A stretch of DNA of 64,000 nt from JASLDZ01 sp964242895 (GCA_964242895.1 CAXTBN010000008.1:1-64000), one strand, 5' to 3'; positions 53,123-60,752 are shown, counted from the first letter of the stretch. Numbers and translations: made by a program. Notes: generated from the letters alone by a model not told the origin.

Positions 53123-53791
53123 GTGCCCCGCTTCGACCTCGACCGCCTGCCGGGCCGCCTCAAGGCCTACGGCGACTACCTTTGGAAGGACCACGCCTAC
53201 CTGCGCCTGGGCTTTCAGAACGCGCACTGGATCGACCGCAACCTGGTGCGCACCAACCAGCCCTGGCCGTTCCAGCTGCGCTGGTGGCGCGACAACGGGA
53301 TCCGCAGCGTCATCAACCTGCGCGGCGGCGGCTTCGAGACCAGCTTCTACGTGCTGGAGCGTGACGCCTGCGCGCGCCTGGGCCTGACGCTGATCGACTT
53401 CCCCGTGAGCTCGCGCGAGGCCCCGTCCGCGGCCCAGGTCTCCGCCGCCCGCGCCCTTTTCGAGCGCACGCCCTACCCCGCCGTGATGCACTGCAAATCG
53501 GGGGCGGACCGGGCGGGGATCATGAGCGTGCTCTACGCCCACCTGCACCTCGGCCTGCCGCTGCGCGAGGCGCTGCGCGAGCTCAGCTTCCGCCACCTGC
53601 ACGTGCGCGCGGGCAAGACGGGCGTGATCGACTTCGCCCTGGAGCGCTACCTGCGGGAGGTGGAGCCCACCGGCGTCAGCTTCTACGACTGGACGCAGGG
53701 TCCGGCCTACGATCCCGCGGCGCTCAAGCGCGAATTCCAAGCGGGAATGTGGGGAAGCCTGCTGACGGAGCGCATCCTTCGTCGCGAATGA
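53123..53791 (+). CDS. Tyrosine-phosphatase-like protein next to lipid A genes
   Basis: The 222-residue protein is a dual-specificity/PTP-type phosphatase. The catalytic loop MHCKSGADRAG contains Cys124 and Arg130 (C-x5-R), and the general-acid region lies in DFPVSSREAPSA. It has no signal peptide or membrane helix. It diverges from msbA and sits inside the lipid A locus. In Caulobacter the essential phosphatase CtpA belongs to this superfamily and has been tied to lipid A dephosphorylation, so a lipid A phosphatase role is an attractive inference. Its 3' end overlaps the LysR gene by 68 bases on the other strand. A cta element lies 16 bases before the GTG start. Confidence 0.85.
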   Translation: MPRFDLDRLPGRLKAYGDYLWKDHAYLRLGFQNAHWIDRNLVRTNQPWPFQLRWWRDNGIRSVINLRGGGFETSFYVLERDACARLGLTLIDFPVSSREAPSAAQVSAARALFERTPYPAVMHCKSGADRAGIMSVLYAHLHLGLPLREALRELSFRHLHVRAGKTGVIDFALERYLREVEPTGVSFYDWTQGPAYDPAALKREFQAGMWGSLLTERILRRE

Positions 53792-54707
53792 CGTGCGGCT
53801 CCGAGGCCACGCGCAGCACTTCGCCGAGGGAACTCCGCAACCCGTCGAACACGGCGCGCAAGCGCTTGCTGCGGTGCAGGTCGTCGTGCGCCACCAGCCA
53901 AACGGGCATGACGAACACCACCACCTCGGGCAGCACGCGCATCAGCGTGGGCCGCTTCTGCGCCAGCGCGAGCGGCATGGCCCCGACGCCCAGCCCCGCC
54001 AGGATCGCGCCCATGCGGGCGCCCGCATTGTCCGTGCGCAGACGCATGCGACCGTGCTCGATCTTCAGCCCGTGGGCGGCCGCGCCCTCCATCACCTCCG
54101 AGCCGGTGCGCGTGGTGATCCAGGGCCAGTCGCCCAGGTCGTGCAGGCTGCGCGGCTCGCCGCGGTCGGCCACCAGCTCGCGCGAGGCGAACAGGCCCAC
54201 AGGCAGCTCGCCGACCTTGACGCCGATCAGCTCGGGCTCGGTGGGGCGGCCGAAGCGCACGGCGATGTCGGCGTCGCGCCGCTGCAGGCTCTCGATGCGG
54301 TCGGAGGCGATCACCTCGATCTCCAGCCCCGGATGCTCGGCCAGCACGGGGGCGAGCAGTCCCGGCAGCGCCTCCGCGGCGAACACCTCCGCCGTCGTGA
54401 TCCTCACCACGCCCGGTGCGTCGCCGGCAGGCTGCGCGAAAGCGCGGGTGAGGGCCGTGACCTCCTGCTCCAGCACGGCGGCCGCCTCGTAGAGGCCGTG
54501 CGCCCGGTCGGTGGGGGTGAGCTCGCGGCCCGTGCGCAGGAACAGGGGCTCGCCGCACAGCTCCTCCAGCCGGCGGATCTGGCGACCGATGGTGGGCTGC
54601 GTCTGGCCGAGATTGCGGGCGGCCGCGGACAGGGTGCCCGTGCGCACCACCTCGATGAACGACCGGATCAGCGTCCAGTCCGCGGCTTCGGTCAGGGTGT
54701 CGGGCAT
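53724..54707 (-). CDS. LysR family transcriptional regulator
   Basis: The 327-residue protein has a LysR winged helix (residues about 8-65, DWTLIRSFIEVVRTGTLSAAA) and the periplasmic-binding-like effector domain after it. Its C-terminal 25 residues (from about 303) are an extension that lies wholly antisense to the end of the phosphatase gene. The ATG at 54707 gives the usual N-terminus; an ATG at 54719 would add MHFC. Target genes are unknown, but the divergent small secreted protein at 54820 is the likely one by LysR custom. Confidence 0.9.
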   Translation of the reverse strand: MPDTLTEAADWTLIRSFIEVVRTGTLSAAARNLGQTQPTIGRQIRRLEELCGEPLFLRTGRELTPTDRAHGLYEAAAVLEQEVTALTRAFAQPAGDAPGVVRITTAEVFAAEALPGLLAPVLAEHPGLEIEVIASDRIESLQRRDADIAVRFGRPTEPELIGVKVGELPVGLFASRELVADRGEPRSLHDLGDWPWITTRTGSEVMEGAAAHGLKIEHGRMRLRTDNAGARMGAILAGLGVGAMPLALAQKRPTLMRVLPEVVVFVMPVWLVAHDDLHRSKRLRAVFDGLRSSLGEVLRVASEPHVIRDEGCAPSAGFPTFPLGIRA

Positions 54708-54730
54708 GCAGAAATGCATAGCACGCGTGC
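54706..54730. promoter_or_regulatory. Palindromes in the LysR-secreted protein intergenic region
   Basis: Two dyads flank the LysR start: atgca/tgcat at 54706-54719 and the perfect 10-base palindrome gcacgcgtgc at 54721-54730. They lie in the divergent control region, where a LysR regulator and its target usually share an operator. The exact binding site is a guess. Confidence 0.4.
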
Positions 54731-54819
54731 AGACTTCGGCAATGGCCAAGCCATGGGCGCGGGCGTAACTGATCGTGCGTCACCTAGACGTGACGGACAT
54801 CCTCCCTGGAGTCATCCCC

Positions 54820-55167
54820 ATGATCGCAGCCACTTCCCTGGCCATGATCGCCGCCGTCGCCCTCGCCGCGACCGCTCCCGCCCCCAAGGCCGCCCCGCTC
54901 GACCCGCTGCCCCACGGCGTCACCATGGCCCGCCTCGTCACGCCGCTGGCCCAGCCCGTCGACCCGGTGCTGGACGGGCGCATCTGGCACTGCGAGGGCG
55001 CCACCTGCCGCGTGAACGCCGCCACCAGCGCCCGCGCGCAGTCGATCGCCAGCGAGTGCGAGGACGCTTCGCACGCCCTGGGCGCGTTCGAGTTCTACCA
55101 GACCGGCGCGCGCTCGGTGGAGGGCGACGACCTCGCCCGCTGCAACGCCCACGCGCACAAGCGCTGA
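54820..55167 (+). CDS. Secreted cysteine-containing hypothetical protein
   Basis: The 115-residue product has a signal peptide (IAATSLAMIAAVALAATAPA). The mature part has four cysteines (WHCEGATCRV, SECEDAS and ARCNAHA), likely two disulphides, and a KAAPLDPLPHGV linker. I do not recognise a named family. The ATG at 54820 has tggag upstream; the frame is open from 54775 but that start makes no signal peptide. The gene diverges from LysR and ends before a bidirectional hairpin. Confidence 0.7.
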   Translation: MIAATSLAMIAAVALAATAPAPKAAPLDPLPHGVTMARLVTPLAQPVDPVLDGRIWHCEGATCRVNAATSARAQSIASECEDASHALGAFEFYQTGARSVEGDDLARCNAHAHKR

Positions 55168-55193
55168 AACCCGCTCCCTCCCCGGGACGAGGC

Positions 55194-55227
55194 GGGGCCT
55201 GACGCGTGCGTGTGTGCGTCAGGCCCC
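55194..55227. terminator. Hairpin terminator at convergent gene ends
   Basis: The arms ggggcctgacgc (55194-55205) and gcgtcaggcccc (55216-55227) form a 12-base stem with a 10-base loop, then cctctttcg on the plus strand. It terminates the secreted-protein gene. It also includes the stop codon of the convergent DUF4170 region on the minus strand. Confidence 0.75.
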
Positions 55228-55446
55228 CTCTTTCGACGGGTCGAGCAGGCGATGGGCGTGGACGATGAAATAGCGCATGTGCGCGTTGTCGACCGTCGCC
55301 TGCGCCCGGCCCTTCCAGGCGGCGCGCGCGCTGGCGTAGTCGGGGTACGCCCCGACGAAGTCGAGCTTCGACAGGTCGCGGAACTCGGTTCCGTCGACGT
55401 GGCTCAGCTCGCCGCCGAACACGAGGTGCAGAAGCTGATCCGCCAT
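55219..55446 (-). CDS. DUF4170 protein, possible internal start within cysQ frame
   Basis: The last 75 codons of the cysQ frame make a complete DUF4170 protein if translation starts at the ATG at 55446. A ggag lies about 12 bases upstream of it, slightly far but usable. DUF4170 proteins are about this size and normally stand alone next to cysQ. This entry is an alternative reading of the same frame, not an extra gene. The C-terminus (LDPSKEGA) ends inside the terminator hairpin. Confidence 0.45.
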   Translation of the reverse strand: MADQLLHLVFGGELSHVDGTEFRDLSKLDFVGAYPDYASARAAWKGRAQATVDNAHMRYFIVHAHRLLDPSKEGA

Positions 55447-56235
55447 GGGTGTCCGCGGCTCCGGTGCGGGTGACGGGCGCGCTCTAGCGGCGGTGCGGGC
55501 CAGGATCAACGGCAGCAGCGCGGGCGCGCAGGCGACCAGCCCCGGCGCCAGCGCGTCCGGCGTGTTGAAGCGCAGGGGCGATCCTTGCGCGTCGGTGACG
55601 GCCGCCCCGGCTTCGGCTGCGATCAGCGCGCCGGCCGCGATGTCCCACTCGCGCTTGGGCGAGGGCGAGATGGCCGCGTCGAAGCGGCCGTCGGCCACCA
55701 GCGCCAGCCGATACGCCAGGGCGTTGCGGCGTTCGACGGTCCACGGCGGCCAGACGGGCGGGCGCAGCAGGTCGGGGTCTCCCACCACACGGGCGTCGCC
55801 GAAGCTCGACGGCGAGGCGCAGCGCAGGAGGCCGCCGTTCAGCGTGGCCCCGCCGCCGCGCTCGGCCAGGAACAGCTCGTCCAGCTCCGGCGCGAATACC
55901 GCGGCGGCGACGGGCGCGCCGTCCTCCACCACCGCCAGGGAAGTGCAGAACCAGGGCTTGCCGCGGATGTAGGCGGTGGTGCCGTCTATGGGATCGACCA
56001 CGAACACGCGCCGGCGCTCCAGGCGCGCCGCGTCATCCGCCGTCTCCTCAGACAGCCAGCCGTAGTCCGGCCGCGCCGCCAGCAGCCGCTCGCGCAGGCG
56101 CGCGTCCACCGCCAGGTCGGCGTCGGTGACGGGCGAGCCGTCCGCCTTCCCGCGCACCGCGCAGCGGCCGCGCATGGCGAGCATGGTCTCGCCCGCCTCG
56201 CGCGCGGCGTCGGCCAGCAGGTCGCGGTCGCTCAC
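55219..56235 (-). CDS. cysQ: CysQ-like 3'(2'),5'-bisphosphate nucleotidase fused in frame to DUF4170
   Basis: One uninterrupted frame of 338 residues. Residues 1 to about 263 are an inositol-monophosphatase-superfamily enzyme: the metal motifs WLSEETADD, VVDPIDGTTAYI and the C-terminal EWDIAAGALIAAEAGA. It would recycle PAP from sulphur metabolism or act on inositol phosphates. Residues 264-338 are a DUF4170 domain beginning MADQLLHLVFGG. In related bacteria these are two genes. Here an 18-codon Arg/Ala/Pro linker (ARTAARARPSPAPEPRTP) joins them with no stop. The GTG start at 56235 overlaps the pmbA stop (gtga). Whether the cell makes a fusion, or starts DUF4170 again at 55446, is open. Confidence 0.85.
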   Translation of the reverse strand: MSDRDLLADAAREAGETMLAMRGRCAVRGKADGSPVTDADLAVDARLRERLLAARPDYGWLSEETADDAARLERRRVFVVDPIDGTTAYIRGKPWFCTSLAVVEDGAPVAAAVFAPELDELFLAERGGGATLNGGLLRCASPSSFGDARVVGDPDLLRPPVWPPWTVERRNALAYRLALVADGRFDAAISPSPKREWDIAAGALIAAEAGAAVTDAQGSPLRFNTPDALAPGLVACAPALLPLILARTAARARPSPAPEPRTPMADQLLHLVFGGELSHVDGTEFRDLSKLDFVGAYPDYASARAAWKGRAQATVDNAHMRYFIVHAHRLLDPSKEGA

Positions 56236-57566
56236 GCCCCGGCGATGGCCAGCGCGTCCACGAACAGGGACGGGGCGTTGGAGGCGCCGCGCAGCTCCAG
56301 GTCGCTGGCCGGGACGAGGCGCGCGTAGATCTCCGGCAGGGCGCCTGCGACCGTGATCTCGGTGACCGGGTAGGCGGGCTCGCCGCCCTCCCACCACACG
56401 CCGGAGACGCCGGCGGACCAGTCGCCCGTGTTGGCGTTCAGCGACGGGCCGAACATGGAGGTGACCTGCAGGCCCCGCCCCCCCGCGGCGCGCATGAGCG
56501 CCTCCGGCGTCTCGCTCCCGGGCTCGACGGTGAGGTTGTGCGTGGAGACGCCGGGCGGCCCCGCCCCGCCGCGGCTGGCGTGGCCGGTGGTCGCCATCCC
56601 GAGCTGCCGGGCGGCGGCGCTGTTCAGCAGCCACGTCGTGACCACTCCGTCCTCCACCAGCGCCCGGCGTTCGACGGCCACACCCTCGTCGTCGAAGGCG
56701 GCGGAGCCCAGGCCGCGCGGGCGCAGGGGGTCGTCGGTGATCCGCACGCCGGGCGCGAACACCCGCTCGCCCAGCCGCTCCTTCAGGAAGGAGACGCCGC
56801 GCGCCACCGCCGGCCCGCTCACCGCGCCGAGGTACGGCCCGATCAGCGACAGGCTGTTGCGGTTGTCGAACAGCACGGGCGCGGTGGTGGAGCCGATCTT
56901 GCGCGCGTTCAGCCGCGCCACGGCGCGCGCGCCGGCCCGGGCGCCGATCTCCTCTGACGACGGCAGGTCGGAGCGCCACCGCACCGCCCGACCTTCGCCC
57001 CCCCGCTCCATGCCCGCGCCCTCGCCGGCGATGGCCGAGGCGCCCACGGACGACACGCTGCCGCGGAACAGGCCGGAGAAGCCGTCGCTGGTCACCAGCC
57101 GGTGCGTGGTCGTGCTCCACGAGGCGGAGCCGCCGTCGGTGTTGGTGACGCCCGGATGCGCGCGGGCGACGGCGTCGGCGACGCGTGCGGCCTCCTCCAG
57201 CGCCTCGGGCGAGGGCTCGGAGGGATCGTAGAGGTCGAGGTCGGGTACGGGCCCCCGGGCCAGCCGCTCGCGCGGGGCGAGGCCGGCGTAGGCGTCCTCC
57301 GGCGCGAGGCGGGCCATAGCGACGGCGCGCTCGACGAGCCGCTCGACGGCGCGCGACGAGAGGTCGGAGCCGGAGACGCTCGCCTGCCGCCGCCCCACGA
57401 AGACGCGCAGGCCGAGGTCGCGGCTCTCCTCGCGCTCCACCTCCTCCAGCTCGCCCTCGCGGCTGGCGACGGAGAGGGCGCGGCGCTCGGCCCCCACCGC
57501 CTCCGCCGCGTCGGCCCCCGCCCGCAGCGCCCGGGCCACGACGTCGTGCAGCAACTGTTCGTCCAT
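56232..57566 (-). CDS. pmbA: PmbA/TldE family protein
   Basis: The 444-residue protein is the TldE/PmbA half of the TldD-TldE protease, which trims peptides such as microcins and other unfolded chains. It starts with MDEQLLHDVVARALRAGADA and has the FVGRRQASVSGSDL and LFDNRNSLSLIGPYL blocks. It lacks the HExxxH motif found in TldD, as TldE does. The TldD partner is not in the window. It is the first gene of the pmbA-cysQ-DUF4170 unit, which in related genomes runs on into lipid A genes. Confidence 0.92.
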   Translation of the reverse strand: MDEQLLHDVVARALRAGADAAEAVGAERRALSVASREGELEEVEREESRDLGLRVFVGRRQASVSGSDLSSRAVERLVERAVAMARLAPEDAYAGLAPRERLARGPVPDLDLYDPSEPSPEALEEAARVADAVARAHPGVTNTDGGSASWSTTTHRLVTSDGFSGLFRGSVSSVGASAIAGEGAGMERGGEGRAVRWRSDLPSSEEIGARAGARAVARLNARKIGSTTAPVLFDNRNSLSLIGPYLGAVSGPAVARGVSFLKERLGERVFAPGVRITDDPLRPRGLGSAAFDDEGVAVERRALVEDGVVTTWLLNSAAARQLGMATTGHASRGGAGPPGVSTHNLTVEPGSETPEALMRAAGGRGLQVTSMFGPSLNANTGDWSAGVSGVWWEGGEPAYPVTEITVAGALPEIYARLVPASDLELRGASNAPSLFVDALAIAGA

Positions 57567-57630
57567 GCGCCCGCATATGGCGGCGGCGGGGCCGGGAGGC
57601 CAGCGTGCGGGCTCTCGCGCCTACAGACTC

Positions 57631-57739
57631 CGTCGCCCTCGGGCTTGACCCGAAGGCCGGGCGTCGCTCGTTTGGGCCTCGCAGCGCTCCGGCGGGTCGG
57701 CCCCTATGCTCGGCCCTCGGGTCGAGCCCGAGGGCGACG
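57631..57739. repeat. Dispersed palindromic intergenic repeat, copy 2
   Basis: The arms cgtcgccctcgggc (57631-57644) and gcccgagggcgacg (57726-57739) are perfect complements, and ttgacccgaaggcc with ccctcgggtcga continue the stem inside. The element matches copy 1 at 40028-40110 in its arms, with a different middle. It lies between pmbA and the epimerase-like gene. The right end abuts the ribosome site of that gene. Confidence 0.85.
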
Positions 57740-57752
57740 AAGAGGTGAGGAG

Positions 57753-58634
57753 ATGAGCGAGGCGCCGGCAGGGGCGATGCGCGCCACCACCGACCCTGTC
57801 CTCGTCCTCGGCGCGACCAGCCTGATCGGCCGGTTCGCGCCCGCACACCTGCGTGAGGCGACCGGCGCCGGCCGGGGCGACGCCGCGCCCGCCGGTTACG
57901 CACGGTGGGTTCGGCTGGACCTCGCCGCACCGCAGCCGCCGCATCCGCCCGTCGCGACGGTGGCAAGCCTCGCGCCCGTGTGGCTGCTGCCCCCCGCCCT
58001 GCCCGCGCTGATCGCAGGCGGCCTGCGCCGGCTGGTGGCGGTCTCCTCCACCAGCCGCTGGACCAAGGCGGCCTCGTCCGTCGCCGCCGAGCGCGAGACG
58101 GCGCGGCGGCTCGCCGAGGCGGAGGACCGTGTCGCCGCCCTCTGCGACGCGGCGGGCGTGGCCTGGACGATGCTGCGCCCGACGCTGGTCTACGCGGAGG
58201 GGCGCGACCGCAACGTCTCGCGCCTCGCCGACTTGGCGCGACGCTGGGGCGTCCTGCCGCTCGCCGGCGCAGGGCTCGGTCGCCGCCAGCCGGTGCACGC
58301 CGACGACCTCGCGGCCGCCCTGCCGTCCGTGCTCGCCGCGCCGGCGACGGCGGGCCGCGCCTACGACCTGCCGGGCGGCGAGACCCTCACCTACGCCGAC
58401 ATGTGCCGCCGCGTATTCGAAGGGCTCGGACGTACGCCCCGCCTGCTGCACGTGCCGCCGCCGCTCTGGCGCGCCGGCCTGGCCCTCGCCTCGCCGCTGC
58501 TGCCCGGCGCGACCGCCGCCATGGGCGAGCGCATGGCGGAGGACCTAGTGTTCGACCCCGCTCCCGCTGCGCGCGACTTCGGCTGGCACCCCCGCGCCTT
58601 CCACCCGGACTTCCGGACGGTTCAGTCGCCGTAG
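57753..58634 (+). CDS. NAD(P)-binding epimerase-like protein
   Basis: The 293-residue protein has a Rossmann start VLVLGATSLIGRFAPAHLR and the LRPTLVYAEGRDRNVSRLADLARR block seen in extended SDRs such as WcaG or NDUFA9-like proteins. The usual Tyr-x-x-x-Lys active site is not clear (SVAAERETAR lies where it would be), so it may bind NAD(P) without dehydrogenase activity. The ATG at 57753 has ggtgaggag just upstream. Its 3' end overlaps the convergent VOC gene by 13 bases. Confidence 0.8.
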   Translation: MSEAPAGAMRATTDPVLVLGATSLIGRFAPAHLREATGAGRGDAAPAGYARWVRLDLAAPQPPHPPVATVASLAPVWLLPPALPALIAGGLRRLVAVSSTSRWTKAASSVAAERETARRLAEAEDRVAALCDAAGVAWTMLRPTLVYAEGRDRNVSRLADLARRWGVLPLAGAGLGRRQPVHADDLAAALPSVLAAPATAGRAYDLPGGETLTYADMCRRVFEGLGRTPRLLHVPPPLWRAGLALASPLLPGATAAMGERMAEDLVFDPAPAARDFGWHPRAFHPDFRTVQSP

Positions 58635-58966
58635 GTCGCCACCGCCAGCTCGGTCCCGGCCGGGTCGCGGAAGTGGAAGCGTCGGCCGCCGGGGAAGGCG
58701 AAGATCGATTTGACGATCTCGGCCCCCGCCACCGTCACCTTGATCAGCATGGCGTCCAGGTCCTCGGCGTAGAGCACCATCAGCGGCGCAGTCGGGCGCT
58801 CCGCCGCGTCGGCCTGGAAGCCGCCCTCCAGCCCCTCGTCGAAGGCGGCGTAGGTCGGACCCCAGTCGGTGAAGCGCCATCCGAAAGCCTCGGCGTAAAA
58901 CCGTTTGGAGGCCGCCATCTCCAGCGCCGGCAACTCCACGTAGCCGATCTTGCCCTGCGCCTGCAT
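58622..58966 (-). CDS. VOC family protein
   Basis: The 114-residue protein is a single glyoxalase/bleomycin-resistance-fold domain: IGYVELPALEMAASKRFYAEAFGW at the start, AAFDEGLEGGF in the middle and FHFRDPAGTELAVATYG at the end, with the conserved C-terminal Glu. These proteins bind metals and act as dioxygenases, isomerases or resistance proteins; the substrate is unknown here. Its upstream region contains the parS-like site. Confidence 0.86.
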   Translation of the reverse strand: MQAQGKIGYVELPALEMAASKRFYAEAFGWRFTDWGPTYAAFDEGLEGGFQADAAERPTAPLMVLYAEDLDAMLIKVTVAGAEIVKSIFAFPGGRRFHFRDPAGTELAVATYGD

Positions 58967-58993
58967 CCCTGAGCCCCAGCCGTGTTCCGCTTA

Positions 58994-59009
58994 TGTTCCA
59001 CGTGGAACG
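58994..59009. promoter_or_regulatory. parS-like ParB-binding site
   Basis: The 16-mer TGTTCCACGTGGAACG matches the general parS consensus TGTTnCACGTGnAACA at all but the last base. Its core GTTCCACGTGGAAC is a perfect 14-base palindrome. It lies in the 50-base gap between the VOC and EtfB-methyltransferase genes. ParB loads at such sites to segregate origin regions. Confidence 0.8.
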
Positions 59010-59016
59010 GGGCGGG

Positions 59017-59667
59017 TCAAGGCAGGGCCCATACGCCGGTGCGCTTGACCTCCTGGTCCTCCAGCTCGCGCGTGGTGGGCACGCGGTACTCGGCCAGGGG
59101 CTGCAGGCCGGAGGCGTCGAAGTAGGTCCGGCCGGGGTCGCCGACCAGCACGCGCGCGCCGTTCGTCCGCGCCCGCTGGAGCCATGCGCGGACGCGGCCG
59201 GCGAGCGGCTGCTCGTAGGCGATGTCGCCGGCGCAGATGACGTCGACCTCCGGCGGATCTGCGTCGAGCAGGTCGGCGGCGGTGAAGGCCACGGCCACGC
59301 CGTTCGCCTCCGCGTTCAGCGCCACGGCGGCCTCGCAGAAGCCGTCCACGTCGGCGCCCAGCGCGCTCGCCGCGCCCGCGCGCATGGCCGCGATCGCCAC
59401 CAGGCCGGAGCCGGTGGCGAAGTCGAGCACGCGCCGGCCCGCCACCTCCTCCGGGTTGTCGAGCAGCCACCGGGCGAGCGCTTGGCCGCCCGCCCAGGCG
59501 AAGGCCCAGAACGGTGGCGGCAGGCCGATGGCGCCCAGCTCCTCCTCCGTCGTGCGCCAGATGGGCGTGACCTCGTCGGCGAGGTGCAGCACCAGCTCCG
59601 GCGCGTGCGGTGGCCCCTGCAGGCGCGTGTGGGCGAGGATGAAGGCGCGCCGCTCGTCCGGACTCAC
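59017..59667 (-). CDS. EtfB-lysine methyltransferase homologue (METTL20-like)
   Basis: The 216-residue SAM methyltransferase matches the bacterial METTL20/ETFB-KMT group: FILAHTRLQGPPHAPELVLHL at the start, the characteristic LPPPFWAFAWAGGQALARW, motif I VLDFATGSGLVAIAAM and the post-motif GDIAYEQ and GDPGRTYF. The human and Agrobacterium enzymes trimethylate lysines of the electron-transfer flavoprotein beta subunit near its dehydrogenase docking loop. That target is inferred. The GTG start at 59667 is 10 bases after the ubiA stop, so it is in one unit with ubiA. Confidence 0.85.
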   Translation of the reverse strand: MSPDERRAFILAHTRLQGPPHAPELVLHLADEVTPIWRTTEEELGAIGLPPPFWAFAWAGGQALARWLLDNPEEVAGRRVLDFATGSGLVAIAAMRAGAASALGADVDGFCEAAVALNAEANGVAVAFTAADLLDADPPEVDVICAGDIAYEQPLAGRVRAWLQRARTNGARVLVGDPGRTYFDASGLQPLAEYRVPTTRELEDQEVKRTGVWALP

Positions 59668-59677
59668 GCGGAACGGC

Positions 59678-60595
59678 TCAGCGGAACACGCCGCCCGCCA
59701 AGCCTGCGGCCAGGATCAGGCCGGCGGCCGCGTTGGACTTGAACAGCCGCAGCGCGGTCGCCGGGTCCGCCGGGCGCAGGCGCCGCACCTGCCAGCCGAG
59801 ATGCAGGGCGAACGCGGCGACCCCGACGTAGGCCAGCGGCCCCAGCCCCGCCGCCGCGACGGCGATCAGCGCCAGCAGCACGGCCGCGGCGTAGAACACG
59901 CCCACGCCCGTCCGCACCGCCCCGCCCAGCCGCCGCGCGGAGGACTTCACGCCGGCCAGGGCGTCGTCCTCCAGGTCCTGCAGGGCGTAGACGGTGTCGT
60001 AGCCGAGCGTCCAGGCGATCCCCGCCGCGTAGAGCAGCCCCGCCGCGGGCTCCAGCGTGTCGGTCACCGCGCCGTAGCCCAGCAGCACGCCCCAGTTGAA
60101 GGTCAGCCCCAGCCACGCCTGCGGCCACCAGGTGATCCGTTTCATGAACGGGTAGGCCGCCACCAGCAGGAGGCTCGCCACCCCGAGCTCGATCGCCATC
60201 GCGCGCAGGGAGAGCAGGATCAGCAGCGCCGCGAGGCTGAGCCCCACCAGGTAGACGGCCGCCCCCCGCCGGCTGATCGCGCCCGAGGCCACCGGGCGGG
60301 CGGCCGTGCGCGCGACGCGGCGGTCGATGTCGCGGTCGACGATGTCGTTGAAGGCGCAGCCCGCCGCGCGCATCAGCGCCGCCCCTGCGGCGATGCGAAG
60401 CAGCAGCGTCCAGTCGGCCATCTCATGCTGCTCGGACGCGGCGAGGGCGACGCCCCACCACCCTGGCAGCATCAGCAGCCAAATCCCCGCCGGGCGGTCG
60501 AAGCGGCCGAGCTTCAGCCAAGGCCGCCACGCGGCGGGCGCGAACCGGTCCACCCAGTTGGCGGGCGCGGCGTCGGGGAGCACGGCGTCGGTCAT
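59678..60595 (-). CDS. ubiA: 4-hydroxybenzoate polyprenyltransferase
   Basis: UbiA attaches the polyprenyl tail to 4-hydroxybenzoate in ubiquinone synthesis at the inner membrane. The 305-residue protein has the first Asp-rich motif GCAFNDIVDRDIDRRVART and the second YALQDLEDDALAGVKSSARR, with about eight or nine transmembrane helices. It starts at the ATG at 60595, divergent from nrdA. The EtfB-methyltransferase gene follows closely on the same strand. Confidence 0.95.
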   Translation of the reverse strand: MTDAVLPDAAPANWVDRFAPAAWRPWLKLGRFDRPAGIWLLMLPGWWGVALAASEQHEMADWTLLLRIAAGAALMRAAGCAFNDIVDRDIDRRVARTAARPVASGAISRRGAAVYLVGLSLAALLILLSLRAMAIELGVASLLLVAAYPFMKRITWWPQAWLGLTFNWGVLLGYGAVTDTLEPAAGLLYAAGIAWTLGYDTVYALQDLEDDALAGVKSSARRLGGAVRTGVGVFYAAAVLLALIAVAAAGLGPLAYVGVAAFALHLGWQVRRLRPADPATALRLFKSNAAAGLILAAGLAGGVFR

Positions 60596-60704
60596 GCGGC
60601 CATCGCCGTAGCACGATCGGGGGTGCGCCGGACCGCCCTCTGCGCGAATCGAAGAGTGCGGTGCAAGTGTGACCGGTCAACTAACACCGCGACGAATAAA
60701 CCGC

Positions 60705-60750
60705 TTGGCAGACACCGCATCCAGTGTCTCTAGTGGCTGTCGAACACTAG
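60705..60750 (+). promoter_or_regulatory. nrdA promoter region with NrdR-box-like dyads
   Basis: The 157-base gap between ubiA and nrdA holds ttggca (60705-60710), the dyad ACACcgcatccaGTGT (60712-60727, 16 bases, like NrdR boxes) and the dyad ctagtg/cactag (60730-60750). The two dyads are about two helical turns apart. Further upstream are a perfect palindrome tgaccggtca (60670-60679) and a GAATC site (60646-60650) of the GANTC type that CcrM methylates. Confidence 0.5.
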
Positions 60751-60752
60751 AT

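Noticed and set aside
57102..57752. The long in-frame extension upstream of the epimerase-like gene
   Set aside because: It runs antisense to pmbA and across the palindromic repeat; the ATG at 57753 has a strong ribosome site.
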